Positions 42,341 to 51,057 of a stretch of 64,000 bases of DNA are shown in pieces. The DNA lies in NCBI GenBank assembly GCA_934307065.1, contig CAKRCD010000002.1, forward strand, positions 62,001-126,000, written 5' to 3'. Position 1 is the stretch's first letter, and every line of letters starts with the position of its first letter. The position numbers and the translations under genes were made by a program. Below the pieces are notes generated by a model. That model saw only the letters and a list, made by a program, of their open reading frames with translations. It searched no databases and was not told the origin of the DNA. Origin of the DNA: an uncultured Bariatricus sp. GTDB lineage: Bacteria > Bacillota > Clostridia > Lachnospirales > Lachnospiraceae.

Positions 42341-43627
42341 ATGAAATTGGAACTTGGTAAATTCGAGATTAAAGACATCCAATTTGCAGAAAAATCGTAC
42401 ATTGAAAACCACGTACTTTACGTGAACAAGGAGGAAGTAGAAGCCTTAGTACTGGAAGATGACAAACTTATCGGTTGTAAGTTAGACATCGCAAGACCAG
42501 GAGAAGCAACACGTATTACACCAGTTAAAGACGTAATTGAACCACGTGTGAAAGTAAGCGGTGGAGAAATGTTCCCAGGTGTTATTGGAAAGGTGTCTCC
42601 ACAGGTTGGAAGCGGAAGAACACATGCACTGGACGGCTGTACAGTTGTTACAGTTGGTAGAATCGTAGGATTCCAGGAAGGTGTTATTGATATGAGCGGT
42701 GTAGCTGCTGACTACTGCCCATTCTCTAAGACAGTAAATCTCTGTGTAGTAATTGAGCCACAAGAGGGACTTGAAACTCATGTATATGAAAAGGCAGGAC
42801 GTATGGCAGGACTTAAGGTTGCAACATACCTTGGAGAACTTGCAAGAAACCTTGAACCAGATACATTAGAAGTATACGAGACAAAACCTGTATTTGAACA
42901 GGCAGCTCAGTATCCGGATCTTCCAAAGGTTGGATACATTCACATGCTTCAGTCACAGGGACTTCTTCATGATACATACTATTATGGAGTAGATGCAAAA
43001 CAGATCGTACCAACATTCATGTACCCAACAGAAATCATGGATGGAGCAATTGTTTCCGGTAACTGTGTTGCCCCATGTGATAAAGTTACAACATATCATC
43101 ATCTTCATAACCCAGTTATTGATGAGTGCTACAAGCATCATGGAAAAGATATCAACTTCATGGGTGTTATTTTGACAAATGAAAACGTATTCCTGGCAGA
43201 CAAAGAAAGACATTCTGACATGGTTGCTAAGTTTACGAACTGGCTTGGACTGGATGGTGTTCTTATTACAGAAGAAGGATACGGAAATCCAGATACAGAC
43301 CTTATGATGAACTGCCGCAAGGTAGAACGCGCAGGAACAAAAGTTACATTGATTACTGATGAATTCCCAGGAAAAGATGGTAAGTCACAGTCACTTGCAG
43401 ATACATGTGAAGAAGCAACAGCACTTGCATCTTGTGGACAGGGAAATATGACACTTCAGTTCCCAGCAATGGATAAGGTTATTGGTACACAGGATTACAT
43501 TGAAAGCCAGATCGGTGGATGGGCTGGATGTATCAATGAAGATGGCTCATTTGAAGCTGAAATTCAGATTATCATTGCTTCAACAATTGCAAATGGTTTC
43601 AACAAACTTGCTGCAAGAGGATACTAG
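42341..43627 (+). CDS. grdE: Reductase component B alpha/beta proprotein (GrdE/GrdG/GrdI family)
   Basis: A 428-residue proprotein of the substrate-binding component (protein B) of glycine/sarcosine/betaine reductases. In the family it is cleaved at an internal cysteine to give two chains, one carrying a pyruvoyl group that binds the amine substrate. The expected Cys is at position 242 (S-G-N-C242-V-A-P-C-D-K), the position described for the Clostridium sticklandii protein. I chose the ATG at 42341 (AAAGGAGGG 7 nt upstream) rather than the ATG at 42335. Which amine is used, glycine, sarcosine, betaine or another, cannot be decided from sequence. The selenoprotein subunit follows after 24 nt. 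Confidence 0.88.
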   Translation: MKLELGKFEIKDIQFAEKSYIENHVLYVNKEEVEALVLEDDKLIGCKLDIARPGEATRITPVKDVIEPRVKVSGGEMFPGVIGKVSPQVGSGRTHALDGCTVVTVGRIVGFQEGVIDMSGVAADYCPFSKTVNLCVVIEPQEGLETHVYEKAGRMAGLKVATYLGELARNLEPDTLEVYETKPVFEQAAQYPDLPKVGYIHMLQSQGLLHDTYYYGVDAKQIVPTFMYPTEIMDGAIVSGNCVAPCDKVTTYHHLHNPVIDECYKHHGKDINFMGVILTNENVFLADKERHSDMVAKFTNWLGLDGVLITEEGYGNPDTDLMMNCRKVERAGTKVTLITDEFPGKDGKSQSLADTCEEATALASCGQGNMTLQFPAMDKVIGTQDYIESQIGGWAGCINEDGSFEAEIQIIIASTIANGFNKLAARGY

Positions 43628-43651
43628 GATACTGAGAAGGAGGATACAGTT

Positions 43652-44968
43652 ATGGCAAAATATAAAATCGTTCATTATTTGAATCAGTTCTTCGCTGGTA
43701 TCGGTGGAGAAGATAAAGCTGATTTCGCTCCAGAAGTCAGAGAAGATGTTCTCGGACCTGGATTAGCTCTTAAGGCAGGACTTGGAGAAGATTACGAAAT
43801 CGTTGCTACTGTTATCTGTGGTGACAATTATTTCGGAGAAAATCTTGACCTTGCAACAGATACAATTATCGATATGGTTAAGAAATACAACCCAGATGTA
43901 TTTGTAGCCGGACCGGCATTTAACGCAGGACGTTATGGTGTGGCTTGTGGTACAATCTGTAAAGCAGTAGAAGAAAGACTTGGCATCCCAGTATTATCTG
44001 GTATGTACATTGAAAACCCAGGTGCTGATATGTTTAAGAAGGATGTTATCCTTGTTGAAACAGGAAACTCAGCAGCAACAATGAGAAAAGCAGTTCCGAT
44101 GTTCGTTAATCTGATTGAAAAGATGGCAACAGGTGCAGAAATCCTTGGACCAAAGATTGAAGGATATCTGGAAAGAGGAATTCGTGTAAACTACTTCGCA
44201 GAAGAACGTGGAGCAACACGTGGTTTACAGATGCTTCTTAAGAAAATGGCTGGAGAACCGTTTGAGACAGACCTTCCAATGCCTAAATTTGACAGAGTTC
44301 CACCGGCAGCACCAATCGCAGACCTTTCTAAGGCTAAAATTGCTGTTGTTACATCCAGTGGTGTTGTTCCGCTTGGAAACCCAGACCACATTGAATCATC
44401 CAATGCTACAAAATTTGGTTACTATTCAATTGAAGGCATGGATACATTATCGAAAGAAGATTTCTTTACAGTACATGGTGGTTATGACCGTCAGTTCGTA
44501 TTAGAGAATCCAAACCTTGCAGTGCCGATTGATGCACTCCGCAAGCTGGAAAAAGAAGGTATGTTCGGTAAATTGGTTGATTATTTTGCAACAACGACCG
44601 GTACCGGTACAGCAACTGGTTCGGCAGCAAAATTTGGTGATGCAATCGGTCAGAGACTCAAAGCAGAAGGCGTAGACGGCGTTATTCTTACCAGTACTTG
44701 AGGTACCTGTACACGTTGCGGTGCAACGATGGTAAAAGGTATTGAAAAATATGGTATCCCTGTAGTTCATATTGCAACTGTAGTTCCGATTTCTAAGACA
44801 ATCGGAGCAAACAGAATCGTTCCAGCGATTGGTATTCCATATCCATTGGGCGATGTAACACAGAGTGATGAGGATTCTTATAAGATTCGTGAAAGACTTT
44901 GCGTCAGAGCATTAAGAGCTCTTACAGTACCAGTTGATGAACAGACAGTATTTGAAAAAGATATTTAA
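43652..44968 (+). CDS. grdB: Reductase component B gamma subunit, selenoprotein (GrdB/GrdF/GrdH family)
   Basis: A 438-residue selenoprotein. The in-frame TGA at 44699-44701 is codon 350 and is read as selenocysteine in the motif T-S-T-U350-G-T-C-T-R-C; reading continues 88 codons to the TAA at 44966-44968 without another stop. Sec350 matches the position known for GrdB. The downstream part (I-P-V-V-H-I-A-T-V-V-P-I) is typical GrdB C terminus. Sec attacks the substrate amine in the component B reaction, giving a Se-carboxymethyl group that is passed to GrdA. The Shine-Dalgarno is GAAGGAGG. A SECIS-like hairpin follows the TGA directly. Automatic callers would split this gene at the TGA. Confidence 0.9.
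44704..44734 (+). promoter_or_regulatory. Bacterial SECIS-like hairpin
   Basis: Starting 3 nt after the UGA, TACC/GGTA (44704-44707 with 44731-44734) and, above an internal loop, the perfect 6-bp stem CGTTGC/GCAACG (44714-44719 with 44723-44728) enclose a GGT loop at 44720-44722. The loop is about 20 nt from the UGA and begins with G, as expected for SelB recognition. Confidence 0.8.
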
Positions 44969-45005
44969 ATATTGATAACATTAAATCGGATATTTAGTAT
45001 GAGGA

Positions 45006-45035
45006 TTTCAGGTGGCGGGTTGCTGCCACCTGAAA
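45006..45035 (+). other. Strong intercistronic hairpin without U-tract
   Basis: A perfect 11-bp stem TTTCAGGTGGC / GCCACCTGAAA with an 8-nt loop, 37 nt after the grdB stop. Only A-rich sequence follows, so it is not a standard terminator. It may stabilise the upstream mRNA end or set an mRNA-processing point before the transporter gene. Confidence 0.7.
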
Positions 45036-45095
45036 AATAAGGTCCGGTTTGTTAAAAAGAAAACGATGTTAAACGGGAAATGTTAGGATGGACTC

Positions 45096-45113
45096 GGAGG
45101 AAGGATTTCCTCC
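45096..45113 (+). other. Small hairpin just before the transporter Shine-Dalgarno
   Basis: GGAGGAA / TTCCTCC (7 bp, 4-nt loop) directly precedes the AGGAAGGAG Shine-Dalgarno at 45114-45122. TTCCTCC could also pair with that Shine-Dalgarno, offering a simple switch for translation. Confidence 0.5.
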
Positions 45114-45129
45114 AGGAAGGAGAGTGCTT

Positions 45130-46497
45130 ATGAGTACGAATGCAAGCGGCGAAGCGAAATTTAATTCTCGATTTGGTTATATCATGGTAGCTGCAGGAGC
45201 AGCCATTGGTTTAGGTAACATTTGGAAATTCCCTTATCTGGCATATCGCGGAGGTGGTGGAATCTTCCTTATCACTTATATTATCATTATCATGCTGATG
45301 GCACATCCGATGGTAGAGATGGAAACAGCAATTGGACGTTACGGTGGTGGCGATACCGTTACCTGTTTTGAAAAGATTAATCCAAAATGGGGATTCGTAG
45401 GCTGGATAGCAAACTTATGTACCATTATGATTAACATGTTCTATGTAGTTATCGGTGGATGGGTTCTGAAGTATGCAGTAACGTTTATCACGGGTGCTAA
45501 CTTTGGTAATGATGTTGATGCATTCTATAATAACTTTATTAGTAAACCGGTTGAACCACTTATTTACACAGCAATTATGTTATGTGTAACATCAGGACTT
45601 CTGTTATTTGGTATCACAGAAATCGTTGAAAAAGTAACTAAAGTTATTATGCCTGCATTATTTGTACTTTTAATTATCTGTGGATTCTATGCATGCTTCT
45701 CAGTAGAAGGCGCTGTAGAAGGCTTGAAATATTACTTATTACCAGCCCCACAGAATTTCAGTATTAAAGTATTTGCGGATGCGGCTACACAGGTATTGTT
45801 CTCTGTAGGTATTGGATGGGGTATCTTTACAACCTTAGGTATCAACATTCCAAAGGAAAACAACCTGAAGGGCGATGCACTTTTAGTATCTGTATGTGAT
45901 ACAATGGCAGCTATTACAGCAGGTTTCGTAGTAATTCCTTCTGCATATGGTGCAGGAATCGAACTTACAGCAGGACCGAAGTTGTTATTCATCGTTATGT
46001 CTGGTATTTTTGCTAACTTACCGGGTGGAAGAATCATTGGTAGTTTCTTCTTCGTAGCAGTATTATTTGCGGTATTCTCTTCACTGTTCTCATTCTTTGA
46101 AATCGGAATCCGAACATTTGAAGTAAAACTGAAAATGGGCCGTAAGAAAGCCGTTGCAGTTGCAACACTGATTATCGGTGCCGGTAATATATTAGTATCT
46201 CTTGGATTTGGTGTATTATCATGGTGCAAGCTTCCTTGGCCAAGCTTCCAGGGAATCGCTTACTACAACTTCCTTGACTGGTTTGACTGCTTTACAGCAT
46301 ATGTATTACTTCCTCTTGGATGTCTTCTTATTTGTATGTTTGTCAAATTTGTATGGGGATGGGAAGGCTACGAGAAAGAATTATTCATGGATGGTCGTGA
46401 CGGAAAACTGAAACCGTTTGATAAAGTCCTTACAACATTTGTAGTACCTGCATTCATGATTATTATTCTTCTTAATGTATTTGGTATTATCGTATAA
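45130..46497 (+). CDS. Neurotransmitter:sodium symporter (NSS/SNF family) transporter
   Basis: A 455-residue transporter of the LeuT-fold NSS family, with about 11-12 helices. The first helix region G-A-A-I-G-L-G-N-I-W-K-F-P-Y and F-L-I-T-Y give the family away; these residues form the Na+ and substrate sites. NSS members import amino acids or amines with sodium. Lying 161 bp after grdB, it most likely imports the substrate of the component B reaction. I chose the ATG at 45130 with AGGAAGGAG upstream; an in-frame ATG at 45088 has no good Shine-Dalgarno. A strong terminator follows about 60 nt after the stop. Confidence 0.9.
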   Translation: MSTNASGEAKFNSRFGYIMVAAGAAIGLGNIWKFPYLAYRGGGGIFLITYIIIIMLMAHPMVEMETAIGRYGGGDTVTCFEKINPKWGFVGWIANLCTIMINMFYVVIGGWVLKYAVTFITGANFGNDVDAFYNNFISKPVEPLIYTAIMLCVTSGLLLFGITEIVEKVTKVIMPALFVLLIICGFYACFSVEGAVEGLKYYLLPAPQNFSIKVFADAATQVLFSVGIGWGIFTTLGINIPKENNLKGDALLVSVCDTMAAITAGFVVIPSAYGAGIELTAGPKLLFIVMSGIFANLPGGRIIGSFFFVAVLFAVFSSLFSFFEIGIRTFEVKLKMGRKKAVAVATLIIGAGNILVSLGFGVLSWCKLPWPSFQGIAYYNFLDWFDCFTAYVLLPLGCLLICMFVKFVWGWEGYEKELFMDGRDGKLKPFDKVLTTFVVPAFMIIILLNVFGIIV

Positions 46498-46527
46498 GTA
46501 CATGTATAAGAGAAATTTTATAAGTTA

Positions 46528-46556
46528 TTGATTAAGTATTGATTAAGTTGATTAAG
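46528..46556. repeat. Three short TTGATTAAG units
   Basis: TTGATTAAG at 46528, 46539 and 46548, directly before the terminator stem. It is one of several short intergenic repeat patches in the window. Confidence 0.8.
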
Positions 46557-46592
46557 GGGCTGTCGCAAGGATAGTTGCGACAGCCTTGTTTT
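46557..46592 (+). terminator. Terminator after the transporter gene
   Basis: An 11-bp stem GGCTGTCGCAA / TTGCGACAGCC with a 6-nt loop, followed by TTGTTTT. Confidence 0.88.
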
Positions 46593-46610
46593 CATAGGAG
46601 GGTTACGGAT

Positions 46611-47318
46611 ATGAGTATGGACATGAGAAAAGCAGAATGCTATAATCATAATAATGAGTTAATCAAATCATTTGATAAAGAGAGGACACCTATGAAAACG
46701 AAAATTAGAACAGCAAATGAAGAAATCCATGGCTGGGTATTTCCGCTTCTTTTTATAAGCGTATATGCCGCCTTTTTCATCTATCAGATGTTGACAAAGG
46801 GATTTTCAGAAACCTTAGTTTTTCTGCTGATTTTGGGATTGTTATTTCCAATTCAGTATTTGAAAGTTGTAAGACGTTCTTTTAAGTTCAGACAGCTGCA
46901 TGAACATTTTGTCAGAGAATATCAGCCTGAAAGAGGACGCATTTACAAGATTACGAAAGAACTGCCGAAAGAAGGGCAGGAAAATAAAATACATTATTAC
47001 TTACATATTGAAATCTTAAATTCACATGGACAGCTTGTTAGAAAGGTAAAGAGCGAGGCTTATTACAAACCGCTTTATAAATATCTTGCTTCTCCGGAGG
47101 TGGATGTTTATTATGACAAGCAGAATAAATATTTCGTAGTGGATGGATTTCAGTTAAAAGAGAATGAGAACGAGCCGGATATTGCACTGGAGAGTTCCAA
47201 CGTATATGATGACATGTCGCTTCCAAAGAGGCAGTACACCCTTGCAGAAAAGATTATCTGGATTGGGGGAAGCATCCTTATTACAGTTCAGCTTGTTCTT
47301 TACTTTATTTGGAGATAA
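46611..47318 (+). CDS. Uncharacterised membrane protein with two helical regions
   Basis: About 235 residues. Two closely spaced helices lie near residues 42-60 and 67-84, then a cytoplasm-type region of about 120 charged residues (Y-K-I-T-K-E-L-P, V-D-V-Y-Y-D-K) and a last helix at the C terminus. I do not recognise the family; the central part resembles small beta domains of DUF3592-like proteins. ATG 46611 has the stronger Shine-Dalgarno (AGGAGGG, 8 nt); ATG 46692 with AGAGG is an alternative giving 208 residues. It stands between two terminators and is therefore its own unit. Confidence 0.65.
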   Translation: MSMDMRKAECYNHNNELIKSFDKERTPMKTKIRTANEEIHGWVFPLLFISVYAAFFIYQMLTKGFSETLVFLLILGLLFPIQYLKVVRRSFKFRQLHEHFVREYQPERGRIYKITKELPKEGQENKIHYYLHIEILNSHGQLVRKVKSEAYYKPLYKYLASPEVDVYYDKQNKYFVVDGFQLKENENEPDIALESSNVYDDMSLPKRQYTLAEKIIWIGGSILITVQLVLYFIWR

Positions 47319-47394
47319 ACATATTTGATATATGATGAGAGATAGATTGTATGGTTATTAAGTGAGTTTTTTACATACACCCCTCTATACCTGA

Positions 47395-47428
47395 GAACCT
47401 GTGGATTTTGTTTCCACAGGTTCTTTTT
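47395..47428 (+). terminator. Rho-independent terminator
   Basis: An 11-bp stem GAACCTGTGGA / TCCACAGGTTC with a 7-nt loop and TTTTT, about 80 nt after the preceding gene. Confidence 0.88.
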
Positions 47429-47519
47429 AAGTATCGGAAAGAAACAAACGTCATGCAACATGGATGTATCTATCTGTTTTTGTCATACAAAGTATGAGAA
47501 AGGAGCAGATTCAGAATTA

Positions 47520-47548
47520 TTGACAAATAGTTTCAACGGGTTTATGAT
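47520..47548 (+). promoter_or_regulatory. Sigma-A promoter for the small protein and pta
   Basis: TTGACA (47520-47525), 17-bp spacer, TATGAT (47543-47548), in the 319-bp spacer 47319-47637. Apart from this promoter and the terminator before it, I see nothing else in that spacer. The leader is about 80 nt. Confidence 0.72.
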
Positions 47549-47637
47549 GCAATCACCATAAGAAATCTCAAAGAGCTCAAGAGTGAATGGTATCAGTGTA
47601 TAGGGATTATGTATGTAATATGGAAGGAGTAATTAAT

Positions 47638-47841
47638 ATGTTAGAAATGGTAGTTGCAATTATTGTATTTGGCACTCTGCTTGGTTTAATCGTGAAAGGT
47701 CTTACAGATAAGGAACAGACATGCAAACAGTATTCACTTTTATCTAATCCTGCATTTGCAATGTACAACGAAGGAAAAGAAGTAAAAGCTGAAAACGATA
47801 CAAGTTATGTTTTACATCCTATGGGAAAAATGGTACATTAG
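47638..47841 (+). CDS. Small single-helix membrane protein before pta
   Basis: A 67-residue protein with one hydrophobic helix at residues 3-20 (V-V-A-I-I-V-F-G-T-L-L-G-L-I-V) followed by a hydrophilic tail of about 45 residues with a single Cys29 in K-E-Q-T-C-K. A strong GGAAGGAG Shine-Dalgarno 8 nt before the ATG and its own promoter support expression. It is read together with phosphotransacetylase (59-nt gap). No known family; the short tail looks cytoplasmic if the N terminus is out. Confidence 0.65.
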   Translation: MLEMVVAIIVFGTLLGLIVKGLTDKEQTCKQYSLLSNPAFAMYNEGKEVKAENDTSYVLHPMGKMVH

Positions 47842-47900
47842 TATTATCTCATGTCTCAGTACATCGAGACGGATATAGGATGTAAAGGAGGATGTTGACA

Positions 47901-48893
47901 ATGAGCGATAAGAAGATATTTGGCAGCATGATCAACAAACTAAAGGAAAGCCCGAAGACAATTGTTTTTACCGAAGGAACGGATCCAAGAATCCTGGAGG
48001 CAGCATCGAGACTTCTGAAAGAACAGCTTATGAAGCCGGTTCTGGTAGGAAATGCAGAAGAAGTGAAGGATGTTGCGGGAAAACACGGATTTCAGATTGA
48101 TGGGGCAGATATAATTGACCCAAATCATTTTGAACATTTTGAAGAAATGGTGGATTTGTTCTGTGAACTTCGTAAGAGTAAAGGAATGACCCCGGAACAG
48201 GCAAGGGATATTCTGAAACATGCGAATTATTTCGGAACTATGCTTGTGAAGATGGGAATTGCGGATTCCCTGCTTGGCGGAGCAACTTACTCAACGGCAG
48301 ACACGGTACGGCCGGCACTTCAGGTCATTAAGACCAAGCCGGGAAACAAGATTGTATCTTCGTGCTTTATCCTGACCCGTCAGAATAAGGATGGAGAAAA
48401 TGAGACACTTGCAATGGCGGATTGTGCGATTAATCTGACACCTTCAGAGGATGAACTGGTAGAAATCGGAAGTGAAACAGCAGATTTTGCAAAACTTTTT
48501 GGTGTGGAGCCAAAGGTTGCATATCTCAGCTATTCTACATTAGGTTCCGGAAAAGGCGACAGTGTTGATAAGATGCGTGCAGCAGCAGCCAAAGCGAAAG
48601 AGGCAAGACCTGATTTACCGATTGAAGGAGAACTTCAGTTTGATGCGGCGGTTTCACCGACAGTGGCAAAAACAAAGTGCCCGGACAGTAAGGTCGCAGG
48701 TCAGGCAAATGTATTTGTTTTTCCGGATATTAATGCCGGAAACATTGGCTATAAAATTGCGCAGAGGTTAGGTGGATTTGAAGCATACGGACCACTTCTT
48801 CTTGGACTGAATGCTCCGATCAATGACCTGTCCCGTGGATGTAACGCGGAAGAAGTTTATTCTATGGCGATTATTACCGCAGCGCAGGCATAA
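47901..48893 (+). CDS. pta: Phosphate acetyltransferase
   Basis: A 330-residue enzyme interconverting acetyl-CoA and acetyl phosphate. It has the N-terminal I-V-F-T-E-G-T-D-P-R-I-L-E-A-A and the C-terminal Y-S-T-L-G-S-G-K-G, F-D-A-A-V-S-P and F-P-D-I-N-A-G-N-I-G-Y-K, as in short-form Pta. I chose the ATG at 47901, since the AAAGGAGG at 47884-47891 is too near the ATG at 47892. Selenoprotein reductases of the Grd type release acetyl phosphate, so a Pta gene 3 kb from grdEB fits carbon flow. No ackA is seen nearby. Confidence 0.93.
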   Translation: MSDKKIFGSMINKLKESPKTIVFTEGTDPRILEAASRLLKEQLMKPVLVGNAEEVKDVAGKHGFQIDGADIIDPNHFEHFEEMVDLFCELRKSKGMTPEQARDILKHANYFGTMLVKMGIADSLLGGATYSTADTVRPALQVIKTKPGNKIVSSCFILTRQNKDGENETLAMADCAINLTPSEDELVEIGSETADFAKLFGVEPKVAYLSYSTLGSGKGDSVDKMRAAAAKAKEARPDLPIEGELQFDAAVSPTVAKTKCPDSKVAGQANVFVFPDINAGNIGYKIAQRLGGFEAYGPLLLGLNAPINDLSRGCNAEEVYSMAIITAAQA

Positions 48894-48941
48894 AATAGTT
48901 TTCAATCATAGATTCAAATAAATATTCTATATAAAATAATC

Positions 48942-48989
48942 ACAGGGATGTGGAAGCCGGAGTTTCTAACGGCACCACATCCCTGTTTT
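48942..48989 (+). terminator. Terminator after pta
   Basis: An 11-bp stem CAGGGATGTGG / CCACATCCCTG with an inner GCCG/CGGC stem, then TTTT. It lies between convergent genes. Confidence 0.83.
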
Positions 48990-49039
48990 GGTTATAGTTA
49001 TAATAGAAAAACTTTGCGGATTTATTTATGTATAGATTA

Positions 49040-49996
49040 TTATTTTAATACAGTCTGTAAGATACGTTCTGCATTCTTATAGCAGATGGCATCTACTTCA
49101 GAAGCAGAAAAACCGGACTGATTTAAAGCGTTCGCTAGTTTCACTATATCCTGACAGCCGGTAAGTTCCAGTTCTCCTTTGATACCGTCAAAGTCAGAAC
49201 CGAGTGCTGCGATATCCAGACCACCTTTGTTAATGATATGACGCAGGTGATGCACCATGTCATCCACGGTAGAGGAGCCATTTTCCTGGAGAAAAGCACC
49301 GCAGAAATTAATTCCTACAAGACCCTGACGTTCTCCGAGCTGATGAATCATTTCGTCGGTCAGATTGCGGGAATGCCCGCAAAGGGCGCGGCAGCAGGAG
49401 TGGCTTGCGATAAATGGAATTGAAGTATAGTTTGCAACATCCCAGAATCCTTCATCAGAAAGATGGGATACATCAATCAGCATTCCCAAATGTTCCATTT
49501 CTTTTACTGCTTCTATCCCGAATGGTTTTAATCCGGTTCCGGCTGTAGCAGACATGTTGTGCGGATATCCAAGACAGTTTTCAAAGTTCCATGTCAATGT
49601 AATAAGACGGATTCCATTTTCATATAAGCGATGAAGCCGGTTCATGTCGTTTTCGAGGATTCCGCCTTCTTCTACCGTGAGGAAGCAGGAAGCTTTCTTT
49701 TCGGCTTTGTTCTTCTCATAATCACAATAAGAAAGTGCAAGAGCAGCACCCGGGTAATCGGACAAAGAAGCTTTCAAAAGTTTTGTCATTTCCAGAGCAT
49801 CCTGAAAGTGGCTTTCTGTTTTAGGAGCAGAGCCAGTGTGTAAAAAACAGGCAAAGAATTGAGCCAGATAACCGGTAGAAATCATACGGTTAAGATCCAG
49901 ATGACCTTTGTTTTCCCAAAGTGTCTCTGATGGTTCTGTACTCCATCCATAATAAATACGTGAGAGTGTATCACAGTGAAAATCAATGTAGTTCAT
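49040..49996 (-). CDS. Membrane dipeptidase (peptidase M19, renal dipeptidase family)
   Basis: A 318-residue zinc dipeptidase. The N-terminal metal ligands are in D-F-H-C-D-T, a bridging Glu is in V-E-E-G-G, later ligands are in D-V-S-H-L and S-H-S-C, and the terminal G-S-D-F-D-G motif is present. It has no signal peptide, so it is cytoplasmic, as in most Firmicutes. It may release amino acids such as glycine or D-amino-acid-containing dipeptides. It faces pta tail to tail. A strong GGAGG Shine-Dalgarno and a promoter at 50021-50048 precede it. Confidence 0.9.
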   Translation of the reverse strand: MNYIDFHCDTLSRIYYGWSTEPSETLWENKGHLDLNRMISTGYLAQFFACFLHTGSAPKTESHFQDALEMTKLLKASLSDYPGAALALSYCDYEKNKAEKKASCFLTVEEGGILENDMNRLHRLYENGIRLITLTWNFENCLGYPHNMSATAGTGLKPFGIEAVKEMEHLGMLIDVSHLSDEGFWDVANYTSIPFIASHSCCRALCGHSRNLTDEMIHQLGERQGLVGINFCGAFLQENGSSTVDDMVHHLRHIINKGGLDIAALGSDFDGIKGELELTGCQDIVKLANALNQSGFSASEVDAICYKNAERILQTVLK

Positions 49997-50020
49997 AACA
50001 GCCTCCTAGTTTTTTCTTTG

Positions 50021-50048
50021 AGCATAACACATTTAAATAAAAATGCAA
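50021..50048 (-). promoter_or_regulatory. Promoter of the dipeptidase gene
   Basis: On the minus strand: TTGCAT (complement of 50043-50048), 16-bp spacer, TATGCT (complement of 50021-50026) with an extended -10 TG. Confidence 0.6.
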
Positions 50049-50071
50049 TGGTATTTTAATAGTTTAATGCG

Positions 50072-50101
50072 TTGACAAATGAAAGAACAGATGGTTATAA
50101 T
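50072..50101 (+). promoter_or_regulatory. Sigma-A promoter of dapF-dapL
   Basis: A perfect TTGACA (50072-50077), 18-bp spacer and a perfect TATAAT (50096-50101), divergent from the dipeptidase promoter. Confidence 0.8.
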
Positions 50102-50175
50102 ACTAAAGAACATTGTGAAATGGAATCCGGTATTCTTTCATATATTATTATGAAATCGCACATGGAGCAGTGCAA

Positions 50176-51057
50176 ATGGATTTTACAAAAATGCATGGAA
50201 CCGGCAATGATTTTATCTGTGTGAATGGATTTAAAGAGCACATAGAACATCCGGATGAACTGGCAAAGGTCTTGTGTGACAGGCACTTTGGAATTGGAGC
50301 GGATGGTCTGCTTCTGATTTTGCCCCTAAATAAGAGTCCTTTATTGGAGCAGGCGGATTGCCGCATGGAGCTTTATAATGCAGACGGAAGCCGGGCACGG
50401 ATGTGTGGCAATGGAATCCGCTGCCTTGGTAAATATGTGTATGAGCATGGCCTTGTACGAAAAACCAGTCTTGTGGTAGAAACATTGTCCGGTATCCGAA
50501 AACTGGAGTTACAGCTTCGTAGGGATAAGATACATACGTCATCCGGTCGTGTGGAGGCAGTGAAGGTTGACATGGGAAGTCCAAGACTGAATGCACACAG
50601 TATTCCGATTTTATGTGAGAGAGATATTGTGATTCAGGAGCCTGTATGGATTGGCGACCAGGTATTTTCTGTTACAGGGGTGTCCATGGGAAATCCGCAT
50701 GTTGTTATCTTTACTGACGATTTGGATATATTTCCGGTATCGCAAACAGGGCAGAAACTGGAATTCCATCCCAGATTTCCGGAGCGTATGAATATTGAGT
50801 TTTGTCAGATTGTGGATAGAACCCATATCAGAGTCCGTGTGTGGGAACGGGGTGTGGGAGAGACACTTGCCTGCGGAACAGGAGCCTGTGCGGCAGTCTG
50901 CGCATCTGTACTGAATGATAAAACAGACAGGAATGTCAATGTATTCCTACCGGGCGGGGAGCTTCAGGTTGCATGGGAGTATCCTACAAACCGGGTATAC
51001 CTGTCGGGAAAAGCGGAACAGGTCTTTGAAGGAAAGATAAATAAAAAAGATAAATAA
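50176..51057 (+). CDS. dapF: Diaminopimelate epimerase
   Basis: A 293-residue racemase converting LL- to meso-diaminopimelate for lysine and peptidoglycan. Both catalytic cysteines are visible: M-C-G-N-G-I-R-C and A-C-G-T-G-A-C-A-A. I chose the ATG at 50176 with GGAG 8 nt upstream; a GTG at 50170 is in frame. The last residues (K-I-N-K-K-D-K) are encoded by a short tandem repeat that continues past the stop. Confidence 0.95.
   Translation: MDFTKMHGTGNDFICVNGFKEHIEHPDELAKVLCDRHFGIGADGLLLILPLNKSPLLEQADCRMELYNADGSRARMCGNGIRCLGKYVYEHGLVRKTSLVVETLSGIRKLELQLRRDKIHTSSGRVEAVKVDMGSPRLNAHSIPILCERDIVIQEPVWIGDQVFSVTGVSMGNPHVVIFTDDLDIFPVSQTGQKLEFHPRFPERMNIEFCQIVDRTHIRVRVWERGVGETLACGTGACAAVCASVLNDKTDRNVNVFLPGGELQVAWEYPTNRVYLSGKAEQVFEGKINKKDK

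Noticed and set aside
44699..44701. Nonsense mutation or sequencing error in grdB
   Set aside because: The TGA is at codon 350, the known Sec position, followed by a SECIS-like hairpin and an intact family sequence.
44729..44968. Separate small gene after grdB
   Set aside because: It is the C-terminal part of the selenoprotein in the same frame after the UGA codon; it has no Shine-Dalgarno of its own.
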